DNA of 64,000 nt, from contig NZ_LT827015.1 of NCBI RefSeq assembly GCF_900169075.1, forward strand, positions 682,001 to 746,000. The letters are read 5' to 3'. Below are positions 29,278 to 36,840 of this stretch, in pieces. Made by a program: the position numbers and the translations under genes. Below the pieces are notes generated by a model, which did no database searches, was not told the DNA's origin, and worked only from the letters and a program-made list of their open reading frames with translations. This DNA is from Chryseobacterium phocaeense. Lineage in GTDB: Bacteria; Bacteroidota; Bacteroidia; Flavobacteriales; Weeksellaceae. Numbering within the stretch: position 1 is the stretch's first letter; each line of letters starts with the position of its first letter.

Positions 29278-31260
29278 ATGATTTCCAAACAGACCATAGA
29301 TAAAATTTTCTCAACGATACGGGTAGAAGAGATTGTAGGGGAGTACGTTCAGCTGAAAAGGGCAGGGTCTAATTTTAAAGGGCTCAGTCCTTTCCATGAG
29401 GAAAAATCTCCAAGTTTTGTAGTGTCGCCAAGCAAGCAGATCTGGAAAGATTTCTCTACGGGGAAAGGGGGAACAGCCATTTCTTTCCTGATGGAGATCG
29501 AGAATTTCACGTATCCTGAAGCGCTTCGTCACGCCGCTAAAAAATACGGGATAGAGATTGAAGAAGATCAGCGTGAGTTTTCGGAAGAAGCCAAACATGC
29601 GCAGACTGAAAAAGATCAGCTGTATAAAATTCATGAAGTGGCCAACAGCTATTATCAGGAGATCTTATGGGATTCGGAAGAAGGAAAAAGTATTGGTCTG
29701 GCTTATTTCAGAGAACGTGAGCTGAAAGATGATATTATAAAAAAATTCCAGCTCGGATATTCTCCGGAAAAGAAAAATGCCTTTACCGCTTATGCAGAAG
29801 AAAAGGGATATTCAAAGGAAATTCTTGAAAAATCCGGACTTTCCATTTTCCCTGAGAATACGCCTTCCGGTATCGACCGATTCAGAGAGAGGGTGATTTT
29901 CCCGATCCACAGTTTTTCGGGAAGGGTTTTAGGTTTTGGAGCCAGAATCCTTAAGAATAACGTTAAAACAGCTAAGTACCTGAATTCTCCGGAAACGGAA
30001 ATTTATCATAAATCCAATGTTCTCTACGGCTTAAATCAAAGCAAGCAGGCTATTTCACGAAAAAATATATGCCTTCTCGTGGAAGGGTATATGGACGTGA
30101 TCGCGCTCCATATGGCGGGAATCGAGAATGTAGTGGCAAGTTCGGGGACTTCTTTGACTACAGAACAGATCAAGCTGATCAAAAGGCTCACAGAAAATGT
30201 AACGATCCTTTTTGATGGGGATAATGCGGGAATCAAAGCCAGTTTCAGAAGTATAGACATGCTTTTGACCGAAGGAATGAACATCCGTGTTCTTCTGTTT
30301 CCTGATGGTGACGACCCGGACTCCTTTTCCAGAAAACATCCGCAGGAGTACGTAGAAAAATTCATTGAAAATGAGGCGAAGGATTTTATTGATTTCAAGG
30401 CTGAAATACTTTTAAGAGAAGTCGGAAATGACCCGATTAAAAAAGCTGAAGCCATCCGTGATATCGTAAAATCTGTAGGTTTTGTGCAGAATGCGCTGAA
30501 AAGGGAAGTATACCTGAAAGAGGTTTCCAATAAATTCGGTCTTTCAGAGCAGAGCCTTTTCAATGAGCTTGATGTTCAGAAACAGATCACACAGAACCAG
30601 CATCAGCATGTTCAGCAGCAGAAGGAAAAGGTTCAGCCCAAGCTTGAAGTTGTTCCCCTGGATACGGAAAAAGCAGACCCTTATCTCTACGATGTTCTCT
30701 TTATGGAGAGCAAACTTGTGGATCATATGCTGATGTTTGGCGATATTGTTCTCAAAAGAAGGAATGAAAAAGACGAAGAGTACCAGATTACAGTTATTGA
30801 AGAGATTTTACTCCATTTTGAAGAAGAGCAGTACAGCTTTTTAGTCAAAGGAAATGAAATTATTATTGATCAGGTAAAAGAAGGAATCCAGAAAGATGAG
30901 CTGAGAAGCGGCAACTTTTTTGTGTCTTTTATGGATGAAGAGATCACTTCCAAAGTTGTAGATGCTCTGATGCCTCTGGATGAGCTTGAAAACTGGGGGT
31001 CCAGAAATATTTATCCTCCCAACTACGGCGACAAAATTGCCGAACAGGTACAGGGAGACGTTCTGCTGCACAAATACAGGTATATTGACTATCTGATCAA
31101 AGAAACCGCGAAGCAACTGGACGAGTACAGCGGTAAGGATGAAGGAAAGTATTATGAACTGATCAAAAAAATCACCTTACTGAAACAGGCTTCCATGAAA
31201 TTGAGTGATATCATTGAGTATTCTCCTATCAAAGGAATCTACGTAGACAGGAAAAGATAG
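29278..31260 (+). CDS. dnaG: DNA primase
   Basis: A 660-aa replicative primase that makes RNA primers for DNA synthesis. The N-terminal CHC2-type region is recognisable (FKGLSPFHEEKSPSFVVSP), but the zinc-binding cysteines are replaced (GLSPFH, KDFSTGKGG). The TOPRIM catalytic core is intact: LLVEGYMDVIALH with the conserved Glu and FDGDNAG with the metal-binding Asp pair. The last 150 residues should bind the DnaB helicase. The start codon lies at the end of an AT-rich divergent promoter region shared with the T9SS gene. Confidence 0.95.
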   Translation: MISKQTIDKIFSTIRVEEIVGEYVQLKRAGSNFKGLSPFHEEKSPSFVVSPSKQIWKDFSTGKGGTAISFLMEIENFTYPEALRHAAKKYGIEIEEDQREFSEEAKHAQTEKDQLYKIHEVANSYYQEILWDSEEGKSIGLAYFRERELKDDIIKKFQLGYSPEKKNAFTAYAEEKGYSKEILEKSGLSIFPENTPSGIDRFRERVIFPIHSFSGRVLGFGARILKNNVKTAKYLNSPETEIYHKSNVLYGLNQSKQAISRKNICLLVEGYMDVIALHMAGIENVVASSGTSLTTEQIKLIKRLTENVTILFDGDNAGIKASFRSIDMLLTEGMNIRVLLFPDGDDPDSFSRKHPQEYVEKFIENEAKDFIDFKAEILLREVGNDPIKKAEAIRDIVKSVGFVQNALKREVYLKEVSNKFGLSEQSLFNELDVQKQITQNQHQHVQQQKEKVQPKLEVVPLDTEKADPYLYDVLFMESKLVDHMLMFGDIVLKRRNEKDEEYQITVIEEILLHFEEEQYSFLVKGNEIIIDQVKEGIQKDELRSGNFFVSFMDEEITSKVVDALMPLDELENWGSRNIYPPNYGDKIAEQVQGDVLLHKYRYIDYLIKETAKQLDEYSGKDEGKYYELIKKITLLKQASMKLSDIIEYSPIKGIYVDRKR

Positions 31261-31379
31261 ATTGACAGACAGATCTTTAAAGATTTCAGATATTCTGTGA
31301 CAAAAAGTCCTGTAAATTTTTAGGAATAAAAGTTGTAATTTAAACTTTGAAAAAATTGTTAATAATACATAATAGAAAT

Positions 31380-32066
31380 ATGGACATTAAAAAAGAATTC
31401 AGAGATTTCTCTGTAAAACATTTAGGAAACAACGGTCTGGTTACCGATCAGTATATGGGAATGTACGGCCCTACTAACCTTACGCCGTACATCATGGAAG
31501 AAAGAAGATTAAACGTGGCACAGATGGACGTATTCTCGCGTCTGATGATGGACAGAATTATCTTCCTTGGAACAGGAATAGATGATCAGGTGGCCAATAT
31601 TGTAACGGCCCAGCTTTTATTCCTTGAAAGCGCTGACCCTTCAAAAGATATCCAGATCTACATCAATTCCCCTGGTGGAAGCGTTTATGCAGGTTTAGGA
31701 ATTTATGACACCATGCAGATCATCAAACCGGATGTGGCAACCATCTGCACAGGAATGGCGGCTTCAATGGGAGCTGTATTGCTTGTGGCAGGAGAAAAAG
31801 GAAAACGTTCCGCATTGAAACACTCAAGGGTAATGATTCACCAGCCTTCAGGAGGTGCTCAGGGAGTAGCTTCAGATATGGAGATCAACCTGAGAGAGAT
31901 GCTTAAACTGAAGCAGGAGCTTTATGAAATCATCGGCCACCACTCAGGACAAACGTATGAGTGGGTAGAAAAGTCTTCAGACAGAGATTACTGGATGACT
32001 TCTGAAGAAGCGAAAGGCTACGGAATGGTAGACGAAGTTTTACAGAGATCTACAGAGAAAAAATAA
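31380..32066 (+). CDS. clpP: ATP-dependent Clp protease proteolytic subunit
   Basis: A 228-aa ClpP, the serine-protease barrel that works with ClpX or ClpA-type unfoldases. The catalytic Ser129 is in GMAASMGAV and His154 in RVMIHQPSGG, with the usual IYINSPGGSVYAGLGIYD block. ATG 31380 (MDIKKEF) is chosen over a TTG 33 bases upstream. It follows dnaG by 119 bases and ends in its own terminator. No clpX is adjacent. Confidence 0.95.
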   Translation: MDIKKEFRDFSVKHLGNNGLVTDQYMGMYGPTNLTPYIMEERRLNVAQMDVFSRLMMDRIIFLGTGIDDQVANIVTAQLLFLESADPSKDIQIYINSPGGSVYAGLGIYDTMQIIKPDVATICTGMAASMGAVLLVAGEKGKRSALKHSRVMIHQPSGGAQGVASDMEINLREMLKLKQELYEIIGHHSGQTYEWVEKSSDRDYWMTSEEAKGYGMVDEVLQRSTEKK

Positions 32067-32086
32067 TTTCCTTTGAGAATATTGAA

Positions 32087-32114
32087 AAACGCACCGGTTT
32101 CGGTGCGTTTTTTT
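32087..32114 (+). terminator. clpP terminator
   Basis: Perfect 10-bp stem AAACGCACCG / CGGTGCGTTT with a GTTT loop and seven T. Confidence 0.92.
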
Positions 32115-32225
32115 AGTTTTATTTAACCACAAAAGAGGCAAAAGGTTTTTAACACTTTAGTTATTTTGAAGTTGAAAATTTTGAAAATAGAAGAACACTT
32201 AGTTCTATGAAAATCAAATATTTTC

Positions 32226-32303
32226 ATATGACAAAAATTCGTCGGATCAAAATTCCCATCCCTTGGAGGGGTGGCGAAAATTCGAAGAATTTTTGACGGG
32301 GTG
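32226..32303. repeat. imperfect inverted repeat element
   Basis: ACAAAAATTCGTCGG...CCCATCCC near 32231-32262 faces GGGGTGGCG...GAAGAATTTTTG near 32268-32295. It is AT-rich, lies just after the stop of the T9SS gene on the minus strand, and may serve as its terminator. It looks like a copy of a dispersed intergenic element. Confidence 0.55.
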
Positions 32304-32308
32304 GTTTT

Positions 32309-33433
32309 CTATTTCTTAATAACTTTATGGACCGTAGTTGCCTTTGATGTTTTAATTTCTACTAAATAAACCCCGTCTTTCAAGACTTGAATATTCATCT
32401 TTGCATTGGTTCCTGTTAATATTTTTTGTCCTGAAGTAGCATAAATATTCACTTCCTTAATTTTTTCAGCAGTTTCGATCCGGATAAAATCACTCGCAGG
32501 ATTAGGATAAATTCTGAATTCCTTTTTACTGATTTCAGAAACCCCTAAGACCGTACTTGAAGCCTCTTTCGGTGTAAATGGTATCCTCTGTCCAAACCCA
32601 AGACCCAGCCAGTCATTATTACTAAGTTGAATCTGAGACAAATCGGTTTGCCCTCTCCAGCTTGAAAGGTCTTTTCCTTTGAATAGTTTCCAGGTATTGC
32701 TTCCGGAAGCTGTTCCGGTAAAATTATTCAGAGACAGCGTACTGATCTGGTTGTTATTTGATGTAAAATTAAAGTAAGAAACCTGAGTCTGGATCAGCTG
32801 AAGAGCCTGTTCCGCCGTTAAGTTTCCGTTGTATTTAATTCCAAAAACAAAAGAATGAGCTTCCCCTGCAGCGTTATTAGTCCCGAAATCGATAACCACA
32901 AGACTTGTATTGCTTCCGGTACCAATCCAGTTGGTGATTTGAGAAGAACTGTACCATGCAGAATGGTATGCGGCTACAGGAGCCGAAGGATGGGAAAGTG
33001 CCGGTGTAGTAGGTGTAAATCCGTAACCGTAAGAAATTCCGTACCATTTGCCATCTACCAGCGGATCATTATTAACGCCATTGTTCAGCTGCATATTTTC
33101 AGCTGTTGGTCCGGACCAGGTAGACCAGTAATCATCCAGACTGGGTGTGTGGTGGTTGTAATTCAGGCTGTAAAGAAATCCTGAGGGAACTTCCGCTTCC
33201 ATTTTCGGTTCTGCTGCATCAATAGCATTGATGAGGTCTTCCATGGTAAGGTTATCCGCATCATAACGATAGCCCCATGCATACGAAGTGGGATGGTCAC
33301 TGTCATTAAAATCAGCGATGAAGAACGCTTTTTTAGAGCCGGTTCCTACCCAGAATTTAATGTCATTCTCTGTAAACTGGGCAGAGAATAGCTGCAGACA
33401 TAGCAGCAGGAAAAAAAGATAGATCTTTTTCAT
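32309..33433 (-). CDS. riboswitch-controlled T9SS secreted protein with duplicated domain
   Basis: A 374-aa exported protein with signal MKKIYLFFLLLCLQLFSAQ and a C-terminal type A T9SS sorting domain (FRIYPNPASDFIRIE to VHKVIKK). Between them lie two related modules: FWVGTGSKKAFFIADFND...YAWGYRYD (about residues 27-60) and NWIGTGSNTSLVVIDFGT...FVFGIKYNG (about 165-205), each followed by an alpha-helical segment (MEDLINAIDAA; AEQALQLIQTQ). A cobalamin riboswitch precedes the gene, so its product is expected when B12 is short. I know no function for this domain. A role in cobalamin or corrinoid capture at the surface is inference from the riboswitch alone. Confidence 0.8.
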   Translation of the reverse strand: MKKIYLFFLLLCLQLFSAQFTENDIKFWVGTGSKKAFFIADFNDSDHPTSYAWGYRYDADNLTMEDLINAIDAAEPKMEAEVPSGFLYSLNYNHHTPSLDDYWSTWSGPTAENMQLNNGVNNDPLVDGKWYGISYGYGFTPTTPALSHPSAPVAAYHSAWYSSSQITNWIGTGSNTSLVVIDFGTNNAAGEAHSFVFGIKYNGNLTAEQALQLIQTQVSYFNFTSNNNQISTLSLNNFTGTASGSNTWKLFKGKDLSSWRGQTDLSQIQLSNNDWLGLGFGQRIPFTPKEASSTVLGVSEISKKEFRIYPNPASDFIRIETAEKIKEVNIYATSGQKILTGTNAKMNIQVLKDGVYLVEIKTSKATTVHKVIKK

Positions 33434-33524
33434 AATATAATTAAAATAAAGTTTTATTCCCGAAACTTTCCTTCAAAAGATAAGATGATGCTTTTCAGCT
33501 CCTTCTTCTCATGAAGTGAATGTC

Positions 33525-33692
33525 ATTAAGGCAGGTCTCCTGGCTTGCTTCTTCAGGTACGCCTTCCCGGATGTTATCCAGTGGCAATAGGTACAGAAAG
33601 TGTAAACAGCTTACAGTTGCGGGTACAGCTCAAGCATTGAATTTCTTCTCACTTGATTCCCTTTTAATGAACAGATGTTCAGCCTTAACGGG
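33525..33692 (-). promoter_or_regulatory. cobalamin riboswitch
   Basis: Read on the minus strand, the conserved B12-aptamer pieces occur in the right order: AAAAGGGAATC, GTGAGAA, GCTGTACCCGCAACTGTAA, GCCACTG, GGGAAGGC, and the B12 box AAGCCAGGAGACCTGCC (33530-33546). The box ends 96 bases before the start of the T9SS gene. The expression platform is not obvious: no strong terminator follows, so translational control is possible. Confidence 0.93.
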
Positions 33693-33694
33693 TG

Positions 33695-33702
33695 CAAAGA
33701 TA
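33695..33702 (-). promoter_or_regulatory. -7 box of the riboswitch transcript
   Basis: TATCTTTG on the minus strand, an exact TAnnTTTG match immediately upstream of the aptamer. Confidence 0.6.
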
Positions 33703-33738
33703 TTAGATAAATTTTTGAATGTGTTTTGTGAATTATGA

Positions 33739-34062
33739 TGTTATTTCTTTATTATATTTACGATAAGGATTAATTTAATTCCTTGGTTTTTAGATTTAAT
33801 AAAGAATCAGGATGAAGCTTGAAGATATACGGATTAATTCCAATAAATTTCATTGTCATTGCAAACAGCCAGGCGACGAGGTAAGTTCATCAAACTCTTA
33901 CTGAAAATCTTCGATTTTCTTGCGCCTTAAAGCGGATTCATAATAAAAACCTTGCGACCATTGCGGTTTTCCAACAAAAAACTTAAACAAGCTTGTTGTC
34001 TGAAGGTTTTATTGTTAAAATACATTTATCATTAAATTTAAGATCAGTTTATAATCAAGCTA
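33739..34062. other. spacer with degenerate repeat remnants
   Basis: No gene is visible. CATTGTCATTGCAAAC and GCGACGAGG near 33861-33882 resemble pieces of the GCGACGAGG/GCAATGACA repeat seen complete at 63055-63142. Confidence 0.4.
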
Positions 34063-34070
34063 TATTTTCG
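34063..34070 (+). promoter_or_regulatory. probable -7 box for phytase-like lipoprotein gene
   Basis: TATTTTCG differs from TAnnTTTG at one base, 16 bases before ATG 34087. Confidence 0.4.
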
Positions 34071-34086
34071 CGGCATAAAAGTAACT

Positions 34087-35355
34087 ATGAAAAAACTGCT
34101 GCTGTCAGCTATAGCATTCACAGCTATCATGTCATGTAACGACAACGATCAAGTAGATAACCAGAACCAGGATATCAACTATGCAAAACTTCCCCAGGAG
34201 TTTCCTTTTTCCACATTAATGACCCTGAATGGTGTCAATGTAATCAACGGTGGATTCGGTTCCGGAGCTGCTGCACACACTAGCAGGAAAGGGGAATTTT
34301 ATGTCATTACCGACCGCGGTCCCAATGTAGCGTACCAGAATGGAATAAAAATCCTTGCCCCGGGCTTTACCCCAACCATTATGCATTTCAAAATCAATGC
34401 GGAAGGAAATATTGAGGTCATTAAATATATTAAACTTAAAAATCCTTCAGGGCAGCTTATCACAGGACTTCCAAACCCGGCGGGAATGGGAAGTACGGGA
34501 GAAATAGCCTACGACTCGTCAGGAAATGTTTTAGGAACAGATAATTATGGATTAGACAGCGAAAGTATTGTAGCTGCCACAGACGGAACATTTTGGGTTT
34601 CGGATGAGTATGGGCCACATATTGTTCATTACAGTGCGGAGGGAGTGGAGCTGGAAAGAATCAGCCCGATCGGCGTAAACACAGGAGCAAGAAAATTACC
34701 CGCTGTTTTTTCCAAAAGAAGACCCAACCGCGGAATGGAAGGCATGTGCATGACACCAGACGGGAAAATGCTTGTAGGAACGATGCAGTCGACAATGTAT
34801 GTGCCTACAAAAGCGCTGGCAACGAATACAACTTTAACGAGAATCGTTACTTTCGATCTGGCTACCGGACAGACAAAGCAATACTTATATAAACAGGACG
34901 GGGGAGCTTCAGATTCTGTGTGTGATATTACCCCAATCAGCAATACTGAATTTCTGGTGATCGAAAGAGACGGAAACTTCGGTTCTTCCGGAGGACTTAA
35001 AAAAGTGTATAGAATTAATCTCTCAGGAGCATCCGATGTATCAGGAACGGATTTAACGGCCGTAGACGGAATGAAAATCAACGGAAAAACCCTTGAGCAG
35101 TCTACATGGGACGAAATCAATACGGCAGGATTAAAACCGGTTACAAAGACTCTCGCTGTGGATCTGGTCACAAAAATAGGCTATGACCACGATAAATTTG
35201 AAGGAATTGTATACTTAGGAAATAACAAACTCGCTGTTTTCAATGACGATGATTTCGGGGTTGCAGACGACGGAAACGGAAATCCAAAAACAAAGATTCT
35301 GCCTAAAACAGGCAAACAGGATAAAGGAACCATGTATGTAGTCGATATTCAATAA
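34087..35355 (+). CDS. esterase-like phytase family lipoprotein
   Basis: A 422-aa lipoprotein (MKKLLLSAIAFTAIMSC, Cys17 as lipid anchor) with the beta-propeller-like 'esterase-like activity of phytase' domain (PF13449). Conserved blocks are GEFYVITDRGPN, FWVSDEYGPHIVHY, NRGMEGMCMTPDGKML and LVIERDGNFG near the middle, and KFEGIVYLGNNKLAVFNDDDFG near the end. Its carboxylates may bind Ca2+ and phosphate esters. Likely a surface or periplasmic phosphatase/esterase; substrate unknown. It has its own terminator. Confidence 0.85.
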   Translation: MKKLLLSAIAFTAIMSCNDNDQVDNQNQDINYAKLPQEFPFSTLMTLNGVNVINGGFGSGAAAHTSRKGEFYVITDRGPNVAYQNGIKILAPGFTPTIMHFKINAEGNIEVIKYIKLKNPSGQLITGLPNPAGMGSTGEIAYDSSGNVLGTDNYGLDSESIVAATDGTFWVSDEYGPHIVHYSAEGVELERISPIGVNTGARKLPAVFSKRRPNRGMEGMCMTPDGKMLVGTMQSTMYVPTKALATNTTLTRIVTFDLATGQTKQYLYKQDGGASDSVCDITPISNTEFLVIERDGNFGSSGGLKKVYRINLSGASDVSGTDLTAVDGMKINGKTLEQSTWDEINTAGLKPVTKTLAVDLVTKIGYDHDKFEGIVYLGNNKLAVFNDDDFGVADDGNGNPKTKILPKTGKQDKGTMYVVDIQ

Positions 35356-35373
35356 TTAGATTTTTTAAGAAGA

Positions 35374-35406
35374 AACGGCGGCCTCGGAGAGGCCGCCGTT
35401 TTTTAT
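35374..35406 (+). terminator. strong terminator
   Basis: Perfect 12-bp stem AACGGCGGCCTC / GAGGCCGCCGTT with a GGA loop and a T run. Confidence 0.95.
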
Positions 35407-35482
35407 TGGATATGGTCTTCAATTCAATAGGGATTTAGCCCATTTACCAAAGACAATGAATTCCATTGGCTTTAGCCAAAAT

Positions 35483-36244
35483 CTATCCATTAAAACCTTC
35501 AATAATTTTTGAGAAATCTTCCAGTTTTAAAGCCGCACCTCCGATCAGTCCGCCATCAATGTCAGGCTGAGAGAAAATTTCTTTAGCATTGTCTGGCTTC
35601 ACAGAACCTCCGTAAAGGATAGAAATTTCGTCAGCAACTTCCTTTCCGTATTTGGCCGCAATAATACTTCTGATGTGTGCATGAATCTCCTGAGCCTGTT
35701 CAGGAGTAGCTGTTTCACCGGTTCCGATAGCCCAAACCGGTTCGTAAGCGATCACCACTTTTTTGATTTCTTCTGCAGAAAGTGTGAAAAGAGCCACTTC
35801 AGTCTGGTTTTTTACCACTTCGAAATGCTGTCCTGCTTTTCTCTGCTCAAGGGTTTCTCCGTTGCAATATACAGGGATCAGTCCCTTGTCAAGGGCTAAT
35901 TTGATCTTTCTGTTGCAGTGGGAATCTGTTTCTCCGTGGTATTGTCTTCTTTCGGAGTGACCGATCAAAGAACCTGTCACATCAATGGATTCAAGCATAT
36001 CTGCAGAAAGTTCACCGGTATAGGCACCGCTTTCATGCTCACTCATATCCTGGGAAAATACACCGATCTCATCTTTTTCGAAGATATCTTTAGCCATCAT
36101 CAAATATAAAGAAGGCGGGGCGATCCATACCTCACAGTTGGTGGTGTTATTGTTTTTATAGCTCAGTAATTGAATCATCAACTGTTGTGCGTCAATGACA
36201 TTTTTGTTCATTTTCCAGTTTCCTGCCACTATTTTTCTTCTCAT
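35483..36244 (-). CDS. tpiA: triose-phosphate isomerase
   Basis: A 253-aa TIM-barrel enzyme that interconverts dihydroxyacetone phosphate and glyceraldehyde-3-phosphate in glycolysis. The active-site residues are in place: Lys11 (GNWKMNK), His96 (IGHSERRQ) and Glu168 (AYEPVWAIGTG), with the phosphate loop ILYGGSVKPDN near residue 215. It is a single gene; upstream lies a repeat-rich region with a broken GxxExxY gene. Confidence 0.96.
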   Translation of the reverse strand: MRRKIVAGNWKMNKNVIDAQQLMIQLLSYKNNNTTNCEVWIAPPSLYLMMAKDIFEKDEIGVFSQDMSEHESGAYTGELSADMLESIDVTGSLIGHSERRQYHGETDSHCNRKIKLALDKGLIPVYCNGETLEQRKAGQHFEVVKNQTEVALFTLSAEEIKKVVIAYEPVWAIGTGETATPEQAQEIHAHIRSIIAAKYGKEVADEISILYGGSVKPDNAKEIFSQPDIDGGLIGGAALKLEDFSKIIEGFNG

Positions 36245-36297
36245 AACCTTAACTAATTATATAATTTATTCTTATTTTTATTTTATTTCCCGCAGAT

Positions 36298-36358
36298 TAT
36301 ATGAAATTTCATTTTCCGTCATATAAAATCTGCCTAATCAGCAAAATCTGCGTGATGC
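36298..36358. repeat. direct repeat copy A (deleted GxxExxY element)
   Basis: About 60 bp nearly identical to 36779-36840, including the start codon and first nine codons of the GxxExxY gene. Here those codons run straight into ATCTGCGGGAAATAAA, which resembles the sequence just after the full gene's stop (about 36390-36425). This looks like an internally deleted copy of the same element. Confidence 0.75.
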
Positions 36359-36425
36359 CTATTTACTGATCCATTCAAATCATTCTACTGCTTTATTTCT
36401 CGCAGATTTTGCTGATTGAGCAGAT

Positions 36426-36803
36426 CTAAATATGATTAACCACTCTTTTAATACTTTCCATAATATTGGTGGTATTAAAATTAACCAATAGCCCTAGTTT
36501 TTTATCTGATAACTTTAAATAGGTATAAAGCTGTTTGTAGTGAATAGCTTCCAACTCTTTTATTGATTTTAGTTCTAAAACAACTTTGTTTTCTACTAAA
36601 ATGTCAATTTTAAAATTAAGATCAAACTTTTTATTGCTATAATATACCGGAAGAATAACTTCCTATTTTACTTCAAGTCCATTTTCCTCCAATTCATAAA
36701 TAAGAATTTTTTGATATACAGATTCTAACAGACCAGGACCTAGCTGATTATAAACATTAAAAATGCATTTCCTAACAATATATGAAATTTCATTTTCCGT
36801 CAT
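36426..36803 (-). pseudogene. GxxExxY protein, interrupted by a stop codon
   Basis: The minus-strand frame from ATG 36801-36803 encodes MTENEISYIVRKCIFNVYNQ, then LGPGLLESVYQKILIYELEE. This is the family's GxxExxY signature (GPGLLESVY) and would continue through KFDLNFKIDILVENKVVLELKSI to a TAG at 36426-36428, 125 codons in all. Codon 47 (36663-36665) is TAG, probably from CAG, so the gene is broken unless the stop is read through. The family (PF13366) is common in Bacteroidetes and probably nuclease-like. Direct repeats flank it. Confidence 0.8.
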
Positions 36804-36840
36804 ATAAAAATCTGCCTAATCAGCAAAATCTGCGTGATGC
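36779..36840. repeat. direct repeat copy B (5' end of GxxExxY element)
   Basis: Second copy of the 60-bp repeat, here attached to the full-length but interrupted GxxExxY gene. It ends at the stop codon of the peptidase gene. The motif CACGCAGATTTTGC in both copies is shared with the long tandem repeats at 50.5 and 55.7 kb. Confidence 0.8.
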
